64,000 nucleotides of DNA, from positions 184,061-248,060 of the forward strand of contig CAKTOH010000001.1 of assembly GCA_934589705.1 (NCBI GenBank), read 5' to 3'. This document shows, piece by piece, positions 34,426 to 42,000 of the stretch. This DNA is from an uncultured Oscillospiraceae bacterium (lineage in GTDB: Bacteria; Bacillota; Clostridia; Oscillospirales; Oscillospiraceae). The notes beneath the pieces were generated by a model, which was not told the DNA's origin, ran no database searches, and saw nothing but the letters and a program-made list of their open reading frames with translations. Numbering within the stretch: position 1 is the stretch's first letter; each line of letters begins with the position of its first letter. The position numbers and the translations under genes are program-made.

Positions 34426-34590
34426 TAGGGTCTATCTGAAAACCGTAAATATGACCAACGGCGAGGGATTTTCCGCCTGATGAAGCCATTTTTTTGCAGG
34501 AATACTCTGCGTATTGCAAGAAAAAATGGTGCCCAGCAGGTGGAAAAGACCCGCTGTTTGGGCGTGTTGACGGTTTTCAGATAGACCCTA
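34426..34590. repeat. Palindromic element E, 165 bp with perfect 21-bp inverted ends
   Basis: Begins TAGGGTCTATCTGAAAACCG (continuing with T at 34446) and ends with the exact inverse at 34570-34590. Inside are GGCGAGGGATTTT, a CCATTTTTTTGC/GCAAGAAAAAATGG stem with GGAATACTCTGCGTATTGC at the apex, and AAAAGACCCGCTGT. The inner blocks match family B although the ends differ. It separates tRNA-Ser(GCU) from asnA. Confidence 0.85.
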
Positions 34591-34601
34591 AAATCTTTTT
34601 C

Positions 34602-34629
34602 TTGATTTTGCGGTGAAATGGACTACAAT
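34602..34629 (+). promoter_or_regulatory. Promoter for asnA
   Basis: TTGATT (34602-34607), 16-base spacer, TACAAT (34624-34629). It begins 12 bases after element E. Confidence 0.65.
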
Positions 34630-34661
34630 AGAAGCAATCTCGCAAGAAAGGCAGAAATCAC

Positions 34662-35672
34662 ATGAATCAAATCTTTATTCCCCAGGGCTACGCCCCCAAG
34701 CTGGACGCCTACGACACCCAGCGTGCCATCGCCTACATCAAATCCGCCTTCCAGGAGGAGTTCTCCAACGCGCTGAATCTGAAGCGGGTCTCCGCTCCCC
34801 TGTTCGTCACCGAAAGCTCCGGCCTGAACGACAACCTGAACGGCTATGAGCGGCCTGTTTCCTTCGACATCCCCGCGGTAGGAGCCGATGCCCAGGTGGT
34901 GCACTCCCTGGCAAAGTGGAAACGGCTGGCTCTGAAGCGGTACCACTTCACCGTTGGCAACGGCCTGTACACCGATATGAACGCCATCCGCCGGGACGAG
35001 GAGCTGGACAACGTCCACTCCATCTATGTTGACCAGTGGGACTGGGAGAAGGTCATCACCGCGGAAAACCGGAATCTGGATTTCCTGAAGCTGATCGTTC
35101 GGGCCATCGTCAAGGCCATCTGCGCCACCAACGACCGGCTCCACGTCCGCTACCCCCAGCTGCGCACAGAGCTGAGCCGGGAGGTCAGCTTCATCACCTC
35201 CCAGGAGCTGGAAGACCTATACCCGGAGCTGCCCACCGGCTCCCAGCGGGAAAACGCCTATGTGCGCGAGCACAAAACCGCCTGCGTCATGCAGATCGGC
35301 GGCAAGCTCCGCTCCGGCAAGCCCCACGACGGCCGGGCCCCGGACTACGACGACTGGAATCTGAACTGCGATATTTTCTTCTGGGACGAGACCCTTGGCC
35401 GGGCTCTGGAGATTTCCTCCATGGGCATCCGGGTGGATGCCCAGTCTCTTGACCGGCAGCTGACCCAGGCCGGCTGCGACGAACGGCGGAAGCTTCCCTT
35501 CCATCAGATGCTGCTGAACGGGGAGCTGCCCCTGACCATCGGCGGCGGCATCGGCCAGTCCCGGCTGTGTATGCTGATGCTGGGCTGCGCCCACATCGGC
35601 GAGGTGCAGTCCAGCGTCTGGGACGCTCAGACGGTGCAGACCTGCGAGCAGGCGGGAATCCGGCTGCTGTAA
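34662..35672 (+). CDS. asnA: Aspartate-ammonia ligase AsnA
   Basis: 336-residue asparagine synthetase using ammonia and ATP, a class II aminoacyl-tRNA-synthetase-like fold. Conserved segments: FVTESSGLNDNLNGYERPVSFD near residue 45, WKRLALKRYHFTVGNGLYTDMNAIRRDE near 85, SIYVDQWDWEKV near 120, and GGGIGQSRLCMLML near the C-terminus (class II motif 3). Length is normal. No T-box or other riboswitch is visible in the short leader. Confidence 0.96.
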   Translation: MNQIFIPQGYAPKLDAYDTQRAIAYIKSAFQEEFSNALNLKRVSAPLFVTESSGLNDNLNGYERPVSFDIPAVGADAQVVHSLAKWKRLALKRYHFTVGNGLYTDMNAIRRDEELDNVHSIYVDQWDWEKVITAENRNLDFLKLIVRAIVKAICATNDRLHVRYPQLRTELSREVSFITSQELEDLYPELPTGSQRENAYVREHKTACVMQIGGKLRSGKPHDGRAPDYDDWNLNCDIFFWDETLGRALEISSMGIRVDAQSLDRQLTQAGCDERRKLPFHQMLLNGELPLTIGGGIGQSRLCMLMLGCAHIGEVQSSVWDAQTVQTCEQAGIRLL

Positions 35673-35771
35673 GGAAACCGTCAGTTCAGACGCCGACGCA
35701 GGGCAAAAAGCCGCAAAACAGCAGGCGGTCAAATCCCGGCAGAAAAAATCCGGGATTTCGAAAAATAACCC

Positions 35772-35800
35772 TTGACAATTCCGGTCGTTTCGTGTATTAT
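35772..35800 (+). promoter_or_regulatory. Promoter for tRNA-Ser(GGA)
   Basis: TTGACA at 35772-35777, 17-base spacer, TATTAT at 35795-35800. Confidence 0.8.
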
Positions 35801-35829
35801 ATGCAAGTCGGCACGAGCCTACAGCACTT

Positions 35830-35921
35830 GGAGAAGTCGCGTAGCTGGCCGAGCGCGCACGATTGGAAATCGTGTATACCCCAAAAGGGTATCGAGGGTT
35901 CAAATCCCTCCTTCTCCGCCA
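35830..35921 (+). tRNA. tRNA-Ser (anticodon GGA)
   Basis: Acceptor GGAGAAG/CTTCTCC, anticodon arm CACGA-TTGGAAA-TCGTG giving GGA, variable arm TACCCCAAAAGGGTA, T-arm GGTTCAAATCC, encoded CCA. Reads UCC/UCU. It borders an AT-rich island on its 3' side. Confidence 0.94.
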
Positions 35922-35924
35922 AGA

Positions 35925-35970
35925 AAAAGTCCCCTTTTACCACTAAAAGCCGGTAAAAGGGGAACTTTTT
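35925..35970 (+). terminator. Terminator after tRNA-Ser(GGA)
   Basis: AAAGTCCCCTTTTACC pairs with GGTAAAAGGGGAACTTT, followed by more T. Confidence 0.85.
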
Positions 35971-36034
35971 ATATATTGTGCAAAATAACAGCCACCTGAA
36001 ATCTACGCTACCTTTTTTCTAATCTTGGATTCTG

Positions 36035-36047
36035 AATCGTGTATACC
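36035..36047. other. 13-bp direct repeat of the tRNA-Ser(GGA) anticodon/variable-arm region (possible att remnant)
   Basis: AATCGTGTATACC occurs at 35868-35880 inside the tRNA and again here, 167 bases downstream at the start of the AT-rich island. This is the kind of duplication left by site-specific integration into a tRNA, but no integrase is present. Confidence 0.4.
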
Positions 36048-36086
36048 TTGCCAAAATTTTTCAAACTTTTAAAGGAGAAATGAAAA

Positions 36087-36314
36087 ATGGCCGGAAAAAC
36101 TAGAATAACCTCAGCAGCCAAGAAAGCAAGAACGCCAAAAGAAAAAAAGAAAATGCTGTCTTATAAAGAAGAGTTGGGACTTGGCTATCCCGATAATCCC
36201 GACAACACAAATGAACTTTGTTGGGGCTGGTTCCTTGTGGATCAGATGGCTAAGTCCAATTCTAAGGCTAGAATAGATTCTTACCACCGCTTCTATAAGA
36301 AATTTATGCTTTAA
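36087..36314 (+). CDS. Small hypothetical protein in AT-rich island
   Basis: 75 residues, Lys-rich N-terminus (KTRITSAAKKARTPKEKKK) followed by a neutral region ending YHRFYKKFML. AAAGGAGAAATGAAAA precedes the ATG, a good ribosome site. Base composition is much more AT-rich than the flanking genes, which points to transfer. I do not recognise the family. It lies directly upstream of a broken reading frame and an intact small gene. Confidence 0.6.
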   Translation: MAGKTRITSAAKKARTPKEKKKMLSYKEELGLGYPDNPDNTNELCWGWFLVDQMAKSNSKARIDSYHRFYKKFML

Positions 36315-36318
36315 TATT

Positions 36319-36576
36319 GAAACAGGATATCACAAAGAAACAAGCCATGTTTTACCTATTGGCTTATAGTTTTTTGCGAAAAAATCCTCAGATTATAAGA
36401 CTATACAACTAACGCCAAAGGAATACGCACACGTTATGAGTGAAATCGCAACTTGGGCAACTGAGTAGCAATTAAATTAGAACGTCTTTAGTAAGAATAT
36501 TGGAAAATACGCCTATATTGTTGAAAATAATGGATTTGGAAATTTCAGAATAATCAATAGGAGGAAAATTAAATGA
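36319..36576 (+). pseudogene. Broken coding sequence, mobile-element or toxin-like C-terminal fragment
   Basis: One reading frame runs through three internal stops and still reads as protein: ETGYHKETSHVLPIG, stop, FFAKKSSDYKTIQLTPKEYAH..., stop, then stop again, NVFSKNIGKYAYIVENNGFG, FRIINRRKIK. This composition recalls the C-terminal domains of phage or ICE head/relaxase-type proteins and polymorphic toxins, but the assignment is from memory of similar sequences and is tentative. The final TGA overlaps the ATG of the next gene (ATGA), so the two were once coupled. Confidence 0.55.
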
Positions 36577-36824
36577 CTATAACGGCCTATGTTGAAAGAG
36601 AAGTTAAACGTAATGAATTGAGCCAAGAACTTGTTACCGAATTAAAGAAAATTTCTGATGATATTGAATTTATCGGAGGCGTATTGTTAAATGTTGAAAA
36701 CGATGAAGACAAGAAAGCTTTATTAGACTATATAAGGGCAGGCATTGATGTTGATTTTTCTCAAATCCTATTAACTTCCCTATGGCTTTATCAACAAAGA
36801 GAAGAAAATATACAAGATAATTAA
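36573..36824 (+). CDS. Small acidic hypothetical protein, possible immunity partner
   Basis: 83 residues: MTITAYVEREVKRNELSQEL, then a predicted helical acidic region ending QQREENIQDN. AATAGGAGGAAAATTAA precedes the ATG. Its start overlaps the stop of the broken frame upstream, a layout seen for toxin-immunity or effector-partner pairs; size and acidity fit an immunity protein, but this is inference. It is intact while the upstream gene is not. A clear terminator follows. Confidence 0.6.
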   Translation: MTITAYVEREVKRNELSQELVTELKKISDDIEFIGGVLLNVENDEDKKALLDYIRAGIDVDFSQILLTSLWLYQQREENIQDN

Positions 36825-36840
36825 AAATAGTTTGAAATTT

Positions 36841-36882
36841 AAGTCTCTGCTTTCATTATCAAGTGAAAGCAGGACTTTTTTG
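36841..36882 (+). terminator. Terminator after the island small gene
   Basis: AAGTCTCTGCTTTC pairs with GAAAGCAGGACTT, followed by TTTTTTG. Confidence 0.85.
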
Positions 36883-36974
36883 TTTGCCTTTTGGTAGGGG
36901 CAAGGCGTAAAAGAAGCAACTAAATAAGATATAGAAGGGTTAGTTAATAGGCTAAAACTTAGGAGGAAATAATA

Positions 36975-37055
36975 ATGGAAGAAAATACTACTGTTGACAC
37001 ACCAGTCTGCGTTACATTAAGGTATGACTGCCACTGGCAGTCATTGAGATTCTGA
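36975..37055 (+). pseudogene. Truncated 5' end of an island gene
   Basis: AGGAGGAAATAATA and an ATG start a frame MEENTTVDTPVCVTL that runs into repeat D and stops after 26 codons. The good ribosome site and AT-rich start, followed by an abrupt change to GC-rich repeat sequence, indicate that the rest of the gene was lost at the island's right edge. Confidence 0.55.
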
Positions 37056-37093
37056 TTCGCTGCGCGGAGCACCACTGGTTCGCAATGACAACG
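37026..37093. repeat. Dispersed repeat family D, copy 3
   Basis: GACTGCCACTGGCAGTC hairpin, then GAGCACCACTGGTTCGCAAT, inverse-oriented relative of 9450-9494. It marks the right boundary of the AT-rich island. Confidence 0.65.
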
Positions 37094-37122
37094 TATCCTT
37101 CCGGGCCTTTTGCTATACGAAA

Positions 37123-37155
37123 ATGCCCTCCGCGCGGATTGCGCGGAGGGCATTC
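37123..37155 (-). terminator. Terminator after clpC-like gene
   Basis: ATGCCCTCCGCGC (37123-37135) pairs with GCGCGGAGGGCAT (37141-37153), at the 3' end of the minus-strand gene. Confidence 0.85.
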
Positions 37156-37157
37156 TT

Positions 37158-39449
37158 TTACTTCACATCCAGCTTGAAATTGTCGCCGTCGGTGAGAATG
37201 TGGATGGCGGAGATGGGGTGCTCGAAGCTGTCGATGATGGCCTGGCTGATGGGATCCTCCAGCTCCCGCTGGATGGTCCGGCGCAGGTTCCGGGCACCGT
37301 AGAGGGCGGAATAGGCCTTCTTCACAAGAAGTGCCTTTCCCGATTCGTCCCAAGTCAGGGTCAGGCCACGGGCAGACAGGCTGTCCCGAAGCTCCCTGAG
37401 CATAATGTCCGCAATGCCCAGGAAGTTTTCTTCCGTCAGGCGGTTGAAGGTGATGATCTCGTCCACCCGATTCAAAAACTCCGGACGCAGGAACTCCCGC
37501 AGAGCCTTCATGGTGGTCTCCTGAACCTTGTCGCCCTCGGTTCTGCCGAAGCCCAGACCCCCTACCCTGCCCTCAGAGCCGGCATTGGAGGTCATAACGA
37601 TGATGGTATTCTCAAAGTTTACCACCCGACCCTGGGCATCGGTGATCCGTCCGTCGTCCAGAACCTGCAAAAGCACGTTCAGCACGTCCGGGTGGGCTTT
37701 CTCGATCTCATCGAAGAGCACCACGCTGTAGGGGCGGCGGCGAATCTTCTCCGTCAGCTGACCGGCCTCGTCATAGCCCACATAGCCGGGAGGCGAACCG
37801 ATGAGCTTGGAAACCGTGTGCTTTTCCATATACTCGGACATATCCAGGCGGATGAGGGCATCCACGCTGTCGAACATATCGCTTGCCAGCTGCTTGACCA
37901 GCTCCGTCTTGCCCACGCCGGTGGGACCGACGAAAATGAAGGACACAGGCTTCTTTTTGGGGCTGATGCCCACCCGGTTCCGGCGGATGGCCCGTGCCAC
38001 CGCCTCCACCGCCTGATCCTGGCCGACGATGTGGGTCTTCAGCCGGTCAGACAGCCCCTTCAGCTGCTGATACTCTTGCGCCTTGATCTTGGAGGCGGGA
38101 ATTTTCGTCCACAGCTCAATGATCCGTGCCAGATTTTCCATGGTCACGGCGGGCTTGGGCTTTGCCTCCAGCTCCTCGATCTGGGGCGCCAGCTGCATCA
38201 GCTTGCTGCGAAGCAGAGCCAGACGCTCGAAATTCTGGTTCTGCGCATCCTCGTTGAGCATCCGAAGCTCCAGCTCGTAGTCGTCCCGCTCCTTTTTCAG
38301 CTCCGCCAGCCGGGAAATGTCCTTACACTGGAGGTTGACATCCGAGCAGGCCTCGTCCAGCAGGTCAATGGCCTTATCCGGCAGGAACCGGTCGGTGATG
38401 TAGCGCTCGGAGAGCACCACGCACTGGTGGGCAATCTCCGGAGGAATCTCCACCCCGTGGAACTGGGCATAGGCCTTGGCGATGCCCTGCATGATCTGGC
38501 TGGCTTCCTCAATGGTAGGTTCCGCCACCGTCACCGGCTGGAACCGCCGCTCCAGAGCGGCATCCTTCTCGATATATTTCCGGTACTCGGCAAAGGTGGT
38601 GGCACCGATGACCTGAATTTCTCCCCGGGACAGGGCGGGTTTGAGGATATTGGCGGCGTTCATGGAGCCCTCGGCGTCACCGGCTCCCACCAGGTTGTGC
38701 ACCTCGTCGATGACCAGGATGATGTTGCCGCACTCCTTGATTTCGCCGATCAGGCTCTTCATCCGGCTTTCAAACTGACCCCGGAACTGGGTTCCCGCCA
38801 CAAGCGCCGTCAAATCCAGCAGGAAAACCTCCTTGTCCCGAAGCTTGTAGGGAACGTTGCCCGCGGCGATGCGCTGAGCCAGGCCCTCGGCAATGGCGGT
38901 TTTGCCCACGCCGGGCTCGCCGATGAGACAGGGGTTGTTCTTCTGTCGGCGGTTGAGGATCTGAATCACCCGCTCGGTTTCCACGTCTCGGCCGATAACC
39001 TTGTCAAGCTTCCCGGCTCTGGCTCGGCCGGTCAAATCCATGCAGTAGCTGTCCAGGAATTTATGCTTCTTATTCTTCTTTTTGGTTTTTTCCTCCTGGG
39101 GCGGCTCCTCGGCTCTTGTCGGCCGCTGGGGCTGGGCGGGCGGATTGGGATTTCCGCCGAAAAGCTGGTTCAGCAGCGGGAAGGTTGCGGTCTGGCTGTC
39201 AATTTCGTCATCGTCCGCGTCCGTGCTGTCGTCCCGCTGACCGAACATACTGCTCATCTCATCGGTGAGCATGTCCAGGTCCTCCTCGGAAATGCCCATC
39301 TGCTTCACCGCCTGGTCGATCTGGGGAATGCCCAGACTCCGGGCGCACTTGAGGCAATAGCCCTCATTCAGGGTCACGCCGTTCTCTACCTTCGTAATGA
39401 ACACAACGGCGACATTTTTCTTACACTTGCTGCACATTTTCGGCTGCAT
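37158..39449 (-). CDS. ClpC-like AAA+ unfoldase with N-terminal zinc finger
   Basis: 763 residues. Residues 1-40 carry CSKCKK and CLKCAR, a four-Cys zinc finger like that of McsA, in place of the usual double Clp-N domain. Two AAA+ modules follow: the first with Walker A GEPGVGKTA near 185, the second with GPTGVGKTE near 510. A coiled-coil middle domain (LKKERDDYELELRMLNEDAQ) lies between them, as in ClpC/ClpE. ClpE-type proteins share the zinc finger, so this is ClpC/ClpE-related. It should unfold substrates for ClpP (encoded at 22598). Confidence 0.9.
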   Translation of the reverse strand: MQPKMCSKCKKNVAVVFITKVENGVTLNEGYCLKCARSLGIPQIDQAVKQMGISEEDLDMLTDEMSSMFGQRDDSTDADDDEIDSQTATFPLLNQLFGGNPNPPAQPQRPTRAEEPPQEEKTKKKNKKHKFLDSYCMDLTGRARAGKLDKVIGRDVETERVIQILNRRQKNNPCLIGEPGVGKTAIAEGLAQRIAAGNVPYKLRDKEVFLLDLTALVAGTQFRGQFESRMKSLIGEIKECGNIILVIDEVHNLVGAGDAEGSMNAANILKPALSRGEIQVIGATTFAEYRKYIEKDAALERRFQPVTVAEPTIEEASQIMQGIAKAYAQFHGVEIPPEIAHQCVVLSERYITDRFLPDKAIDLLDEACSDVNLQCKDISRLAELKKERDDYELELRMLNEDAQNQNFERLALLRSKLMQLAPQIEELEAKPKPAVTMENLARIIELWTKIPASKIKAQEYQQLKGLSDRLKTHIVGQDQAVEAVARAIRRNRVGISPKKKPVSFIFVGPTGVGKTELVKQLASDMFDSVDALIRLDMSEYMEKHTVSKLIGSPPGYVGYDEAGQLTEKIRRRPYSVVLFDEIEKAHPDVLNVLLQVLDDGRITDAQGRVVNFENTIIVMTSNAGSEGRVGGLGFGRTEGDKVQETTMKALREFLRPEFLNRVDEIITFNRLTEENFLGIADIMLRELRDSLSARGLTLTWDESGKALLVKKAYSALYGARNLRRTIQRELEDPISQAIIDSFEHPISAIHILTDGDNFKLDVK

Positions 39450-39550
39450 ACTTCTTCACTCCTTATTCCAAGGAATCTTGATTTCCTTTCTGAGCAGTAT
39501 AGCACAGACCTGTCAAAAAAGGAAAAACAAATTATGAACGTCCCAAAACC

Positions 39551-40330
39551 TTACTTCGTCCAATCGCTGCCGGCTTCGAACCGGGTCACGCCGTCATCGT
39601 ACCACAGGTGAGTCATGTACAGACCGCCGGGGGGCACGGTAGGGCCGGCGGCGGTGCGGTTGCCGGATTCCAGGATGGCGCCGATTTCCTCCGGGCGGAT
39701 CTTCCCTTCCGCCGCGTAGACCACGGTGCCGGCCATGGCGCGCGCCATGTTATAGAGGAAGCCGTTGGCGCAGACCTTCAGAGTGATGATGTCTCCCCGG
39801 CGCTCTACGTTATAATAATACACCGTGCGCACCGTGGACTTGACATCCGTGCCAACGCTGCGCACGGCGGCAAAATCGTGGGTGCCCACGAACTGGTCTG
39901 CCGCCGCCTGCATGACGTTTTCGTCCAGGTGACGGGGGTAAAACCAGGCTCGGTTGACATAAAACGGATCTTTTAACCGGGAATTGTAAATCTGATAGGT
40001 ATACTCCTTTTTTGCGCAGGAGCCGATGGCATTGAAGTTCTCGTGGACATCGAAGGCCTTTGTCACCACGATGTCGCAGGGCAGATGGGTGTTCAGGGCA
40101 TAGGGCAGCCGGTCGGCGGGAATGGTGGAATCCGTGCGAAAATTCGCAACGTACACCCGGGCGTGGACTCCCGCGTCCGTGCGGCCGCAGCCCGTCATAT
40201 GCACCGGATGCCCCACGATCATGGCCGCCGCCTTTTCCAGGGTCTCGGCGACAGTTGGCAGGTTCTTCTGAACCTGCCAACCGTGGTACGCCGTACCCAG
40301 ATATGTTAAAATCAGTCCGATATTTCGCAT
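39551..40330 (-). CDS. truA: tRNA pseudouridine(38-40) synthase TruA
   Basis: 259-residue enzyme that makes pseudouridine at positions 38-40 of the tRNA anticodon arm. The catalytic Asp lies in GCGRTDAGVHARVY (about residue 50); GTAYHGWQVQ at the start and the C-terminal FLYNMARAMAGTVV segment are typical. The ATG at 40330 follows GAGGATTTT, inside the ecfT 3' region. It is the last gene of the ecf operon, as often seen in Firmicutes (ecfA1-ecfA2-ecfT-truA). Confidence 0.95.
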   Translation of the reverse strand: MRNIGLILTYLGTAYHGWQVQKNLPTVAETLEKAAAMIVGHPVHMTGCGRTDAGVHARVYVANFRTDSTIPADRLPYALNTHLPCDIVVTKAFDVHENFNAIGSCAKKEYTYQIYNSRLKDPFYVNRAWFYPRHLDENVMQAAADQFVGTHDFAAVRSVGTDVKSTVRTVYYYNVERRGDIITLKVCANGFLYNMARAMAGTVVYAAEGKIRPEEIGAILESGNRTAAGPTVPPGGLYMTHLWYDDGVTRFEAGSDWTK

Positions 40331-40337
40331 AAAATCC

Positions 40338-41144
40338 TCACAAAGCGAAGGTTTTGAGCAGGATAACCGCCGCAAGCAGCACCGCACCGGCGCAGTAGGA
40401 CAGAAAATCCTCCCGATGGTAGTGGAGCTGCTTCATTTTCGTCCGACCCTCGCCGCCCTGGTAGCACCGGCACTCCATGGCCGTGGCCAACTCGTCGGCT
40501 CGGCGGAAAGCACTGATAAACAGCGGCACCAGAATGGGGATCAGAGCCTTGGCTCGGTCGGTCAGGGAGCCGGACTCAAAATCCGCGCCTCTGGCCTTCT
40601 GGGCGCTCATAATCTTGTCCGTTTCCTCAATCAGTGTGGGGATGAACCGCAGAGCGATGCACATCATCATGGAAAGCTCGTGCACCGGCACACCCACCTT
40701 TTTCAGGGGGTTCATCAGAGCCTCCAGACCGTCGGTGAGAGCAATGGGCGAGGTGGTGTAGGTCAGAAGGAAGGTGCCGGAAATCAGCATGAGAATCCGG
40801 GCCATCATCATCAGCGCCCGGGACAGGCCTCCGGAGGTGACGGTAAGCACCCAGAACTTCACCAGAACTTCCCCGTCCTGGGTAAAGAACAGATTCAGCA
40901 CACCGGTAAAAATCAGAATCATCACCAGGGGCTTCATGCCCCGCAGGATGGATTTGAGCGGAATGGTGGACAGCCGGATAACGACTGCAAGAAAGACGAA
41001 CACCAGGCCATAGGAAATCCAGCCCTCCGCCAGAAACAGGGCAACGATGTACACCACCAGCATGGTCAGCTTGGTTCTGGGATCCAGCCGGTGGATCACG
41101 GACTGACCAGGGAAATACTGACCCAGGGTAATATCCTTAAGCAT
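40338..41144 (-). CDS. ecfT: Energy-coupling factor transporter transmembrane protein EcfT
   Basis: 268-residue membrane subunit linking the ECF ATPases to vitamin-binding S components. Five to six hydrophobic segments and the two coupling motifs with Ala-Arg-Gly: AQKARGADFESG near residue 195 and the later FRRADELATAMECRCY segment. Its start overlaps the ecfA2 stop. It serves S components encoded elsewhere; none lies beside it. Confidence 0.95.
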   Translation of the reverse strand: MLKDITLGQYFPGQSVIHRLDPRTKLTMLVVYIVALFLAEGWISYGLVFVFLAVVIRLSTIPLKSILRGMKPLVMILIFTGVLNLFFTQDGEVLVKFWVLTVTSGGLSRALMMMARILMLISGTFLLTYTTSPIALTDGLEALMNPLKKVGVPVHELSMMMCIALRFIPTLIEETDKIMSAQKARGADFESGSLTDRAKALIPILVPLFISAFRRADELATAMECRCYQGGEGRTKMKQLHYHREDFLSYCAGAVLLAAVILLKTFAL

Positions 41145-42000
41145 GGGTCTTCCCTCCCCTCAAGCGGACAATCTCCGCCACCGCCTGCTCCATGGTATAG
41201 ACGCTCTTGACGTCAAGCCCCAGCTTTTTCAGCTCCAGGAACACCTGGGTCACCTGGGGAATATTCAGTCCCATGGCAAGAAGCTCCTGGGCCCGGGAGA
41301 ACACCTCCGACGGTGTGCCGTCCATGGCAAGCCGGGAGCCGTTCATCACCAGCAGCCGGTCGGTCAGCCGAGCCACGTCCTCCATGGAGTGGGAAACCAT
41401 CATAATGGTAGCGTTTTTCGCCTGACGGTAGGCCTCGATGTTGCCCAGAATTTCCGCCCGGCCTACGGGATCCAGGCCGGCGGTGGGCTCGTCCAGAATC
41501 AGCACCTCCGGCTCCATGGCGATGACGCCGGCGATGGCTACCCGCCGCTTCTGTCCGCCGGACAGGTCAAAGGGAGAGACCTCCAGCTGCGCCTGGGTCA
41601 AGCCCACGAAGCCCGCGGCCTCCCGGACACGGCGGTCAACCTCTTTTTCGTCCAGACCCATGTTCTTGGGGCCGAAGGCGATGTCCCGGTAGACAGTCTC
41701 CTCAAAGAGCTGATACTCCGGGTACTGGAACACCAGTCCCACCCGGAACCGAGCCTGCCGGGTCAGCTTCTTGTCCGACCAGATGTCCACCCCATCCAGA
41801 AGCACCTGGCCGAAGGTGGGCTTCAAAAGGCCGTTCATCTGCTGCATCAGGGTGGATTTTCCGGAGCCTGTATGTCCGATGATGCCGACAAACTCCCCTG
41901 GCTCCACCCCAAAGGAAATATGATCCAGAGCCTTGTGCTCAAAGGGCGTGCCCGCACTGTAAATGTAGTCGAGATTTCTTACTTCCAGAATTGGTTTCAA
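41137..42000 (-). CDS. ecfA2: Energy-coupling factor ATPase EcfA2
   Basis: 287-residue ABC ATPase. Walker A GHTGSGKST, signature LSGGQKRRVAIAG, Walker B EVLILDEPTAGLDP. The start is TTG at 42000 with GGGAGGAAACAGG before it, giving MKPILEVRNLDYIY; the TTG overlaps the ecfA1 stop codon as TTGA. Longer upstream frames lie inside ecfA1 and are rejected. Forms a heterodimer with EcfA1. Confidence 0.94.
   Translation of the reverse strand: MKPILEVRNLDYIYSAGTPFEHKALDHISFGVEPGEFVGIIGHTGSGKSTLMQQMNGLLKPTFGQVLLDGVDIWSDKKLTRQARFRVGLVFQYPEYQLFEETVYRDIAFGPKNMGLDEKEVDRRVREAAGFVGLTQAQLEVSPFDLSGGQKRRVAIAGVIAMEPEVLILDEPTAGLDPVGRAEILGNIEAYRQAKNATIMMVSHSMEDVARLTDRLLVMNGSRLAMDGTPSEVFSRAQELLAMGLNIPQVTQVFLELKKLGLDVKSVYTMEQAVAEIVRLRGGKTHA

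Noticed and set aside
34591..34661. T-box or other riboswitch before asnA
   Set aside because: The space between promoter and start codon is about 30 bases, too short, and no T-box sequence is visible.
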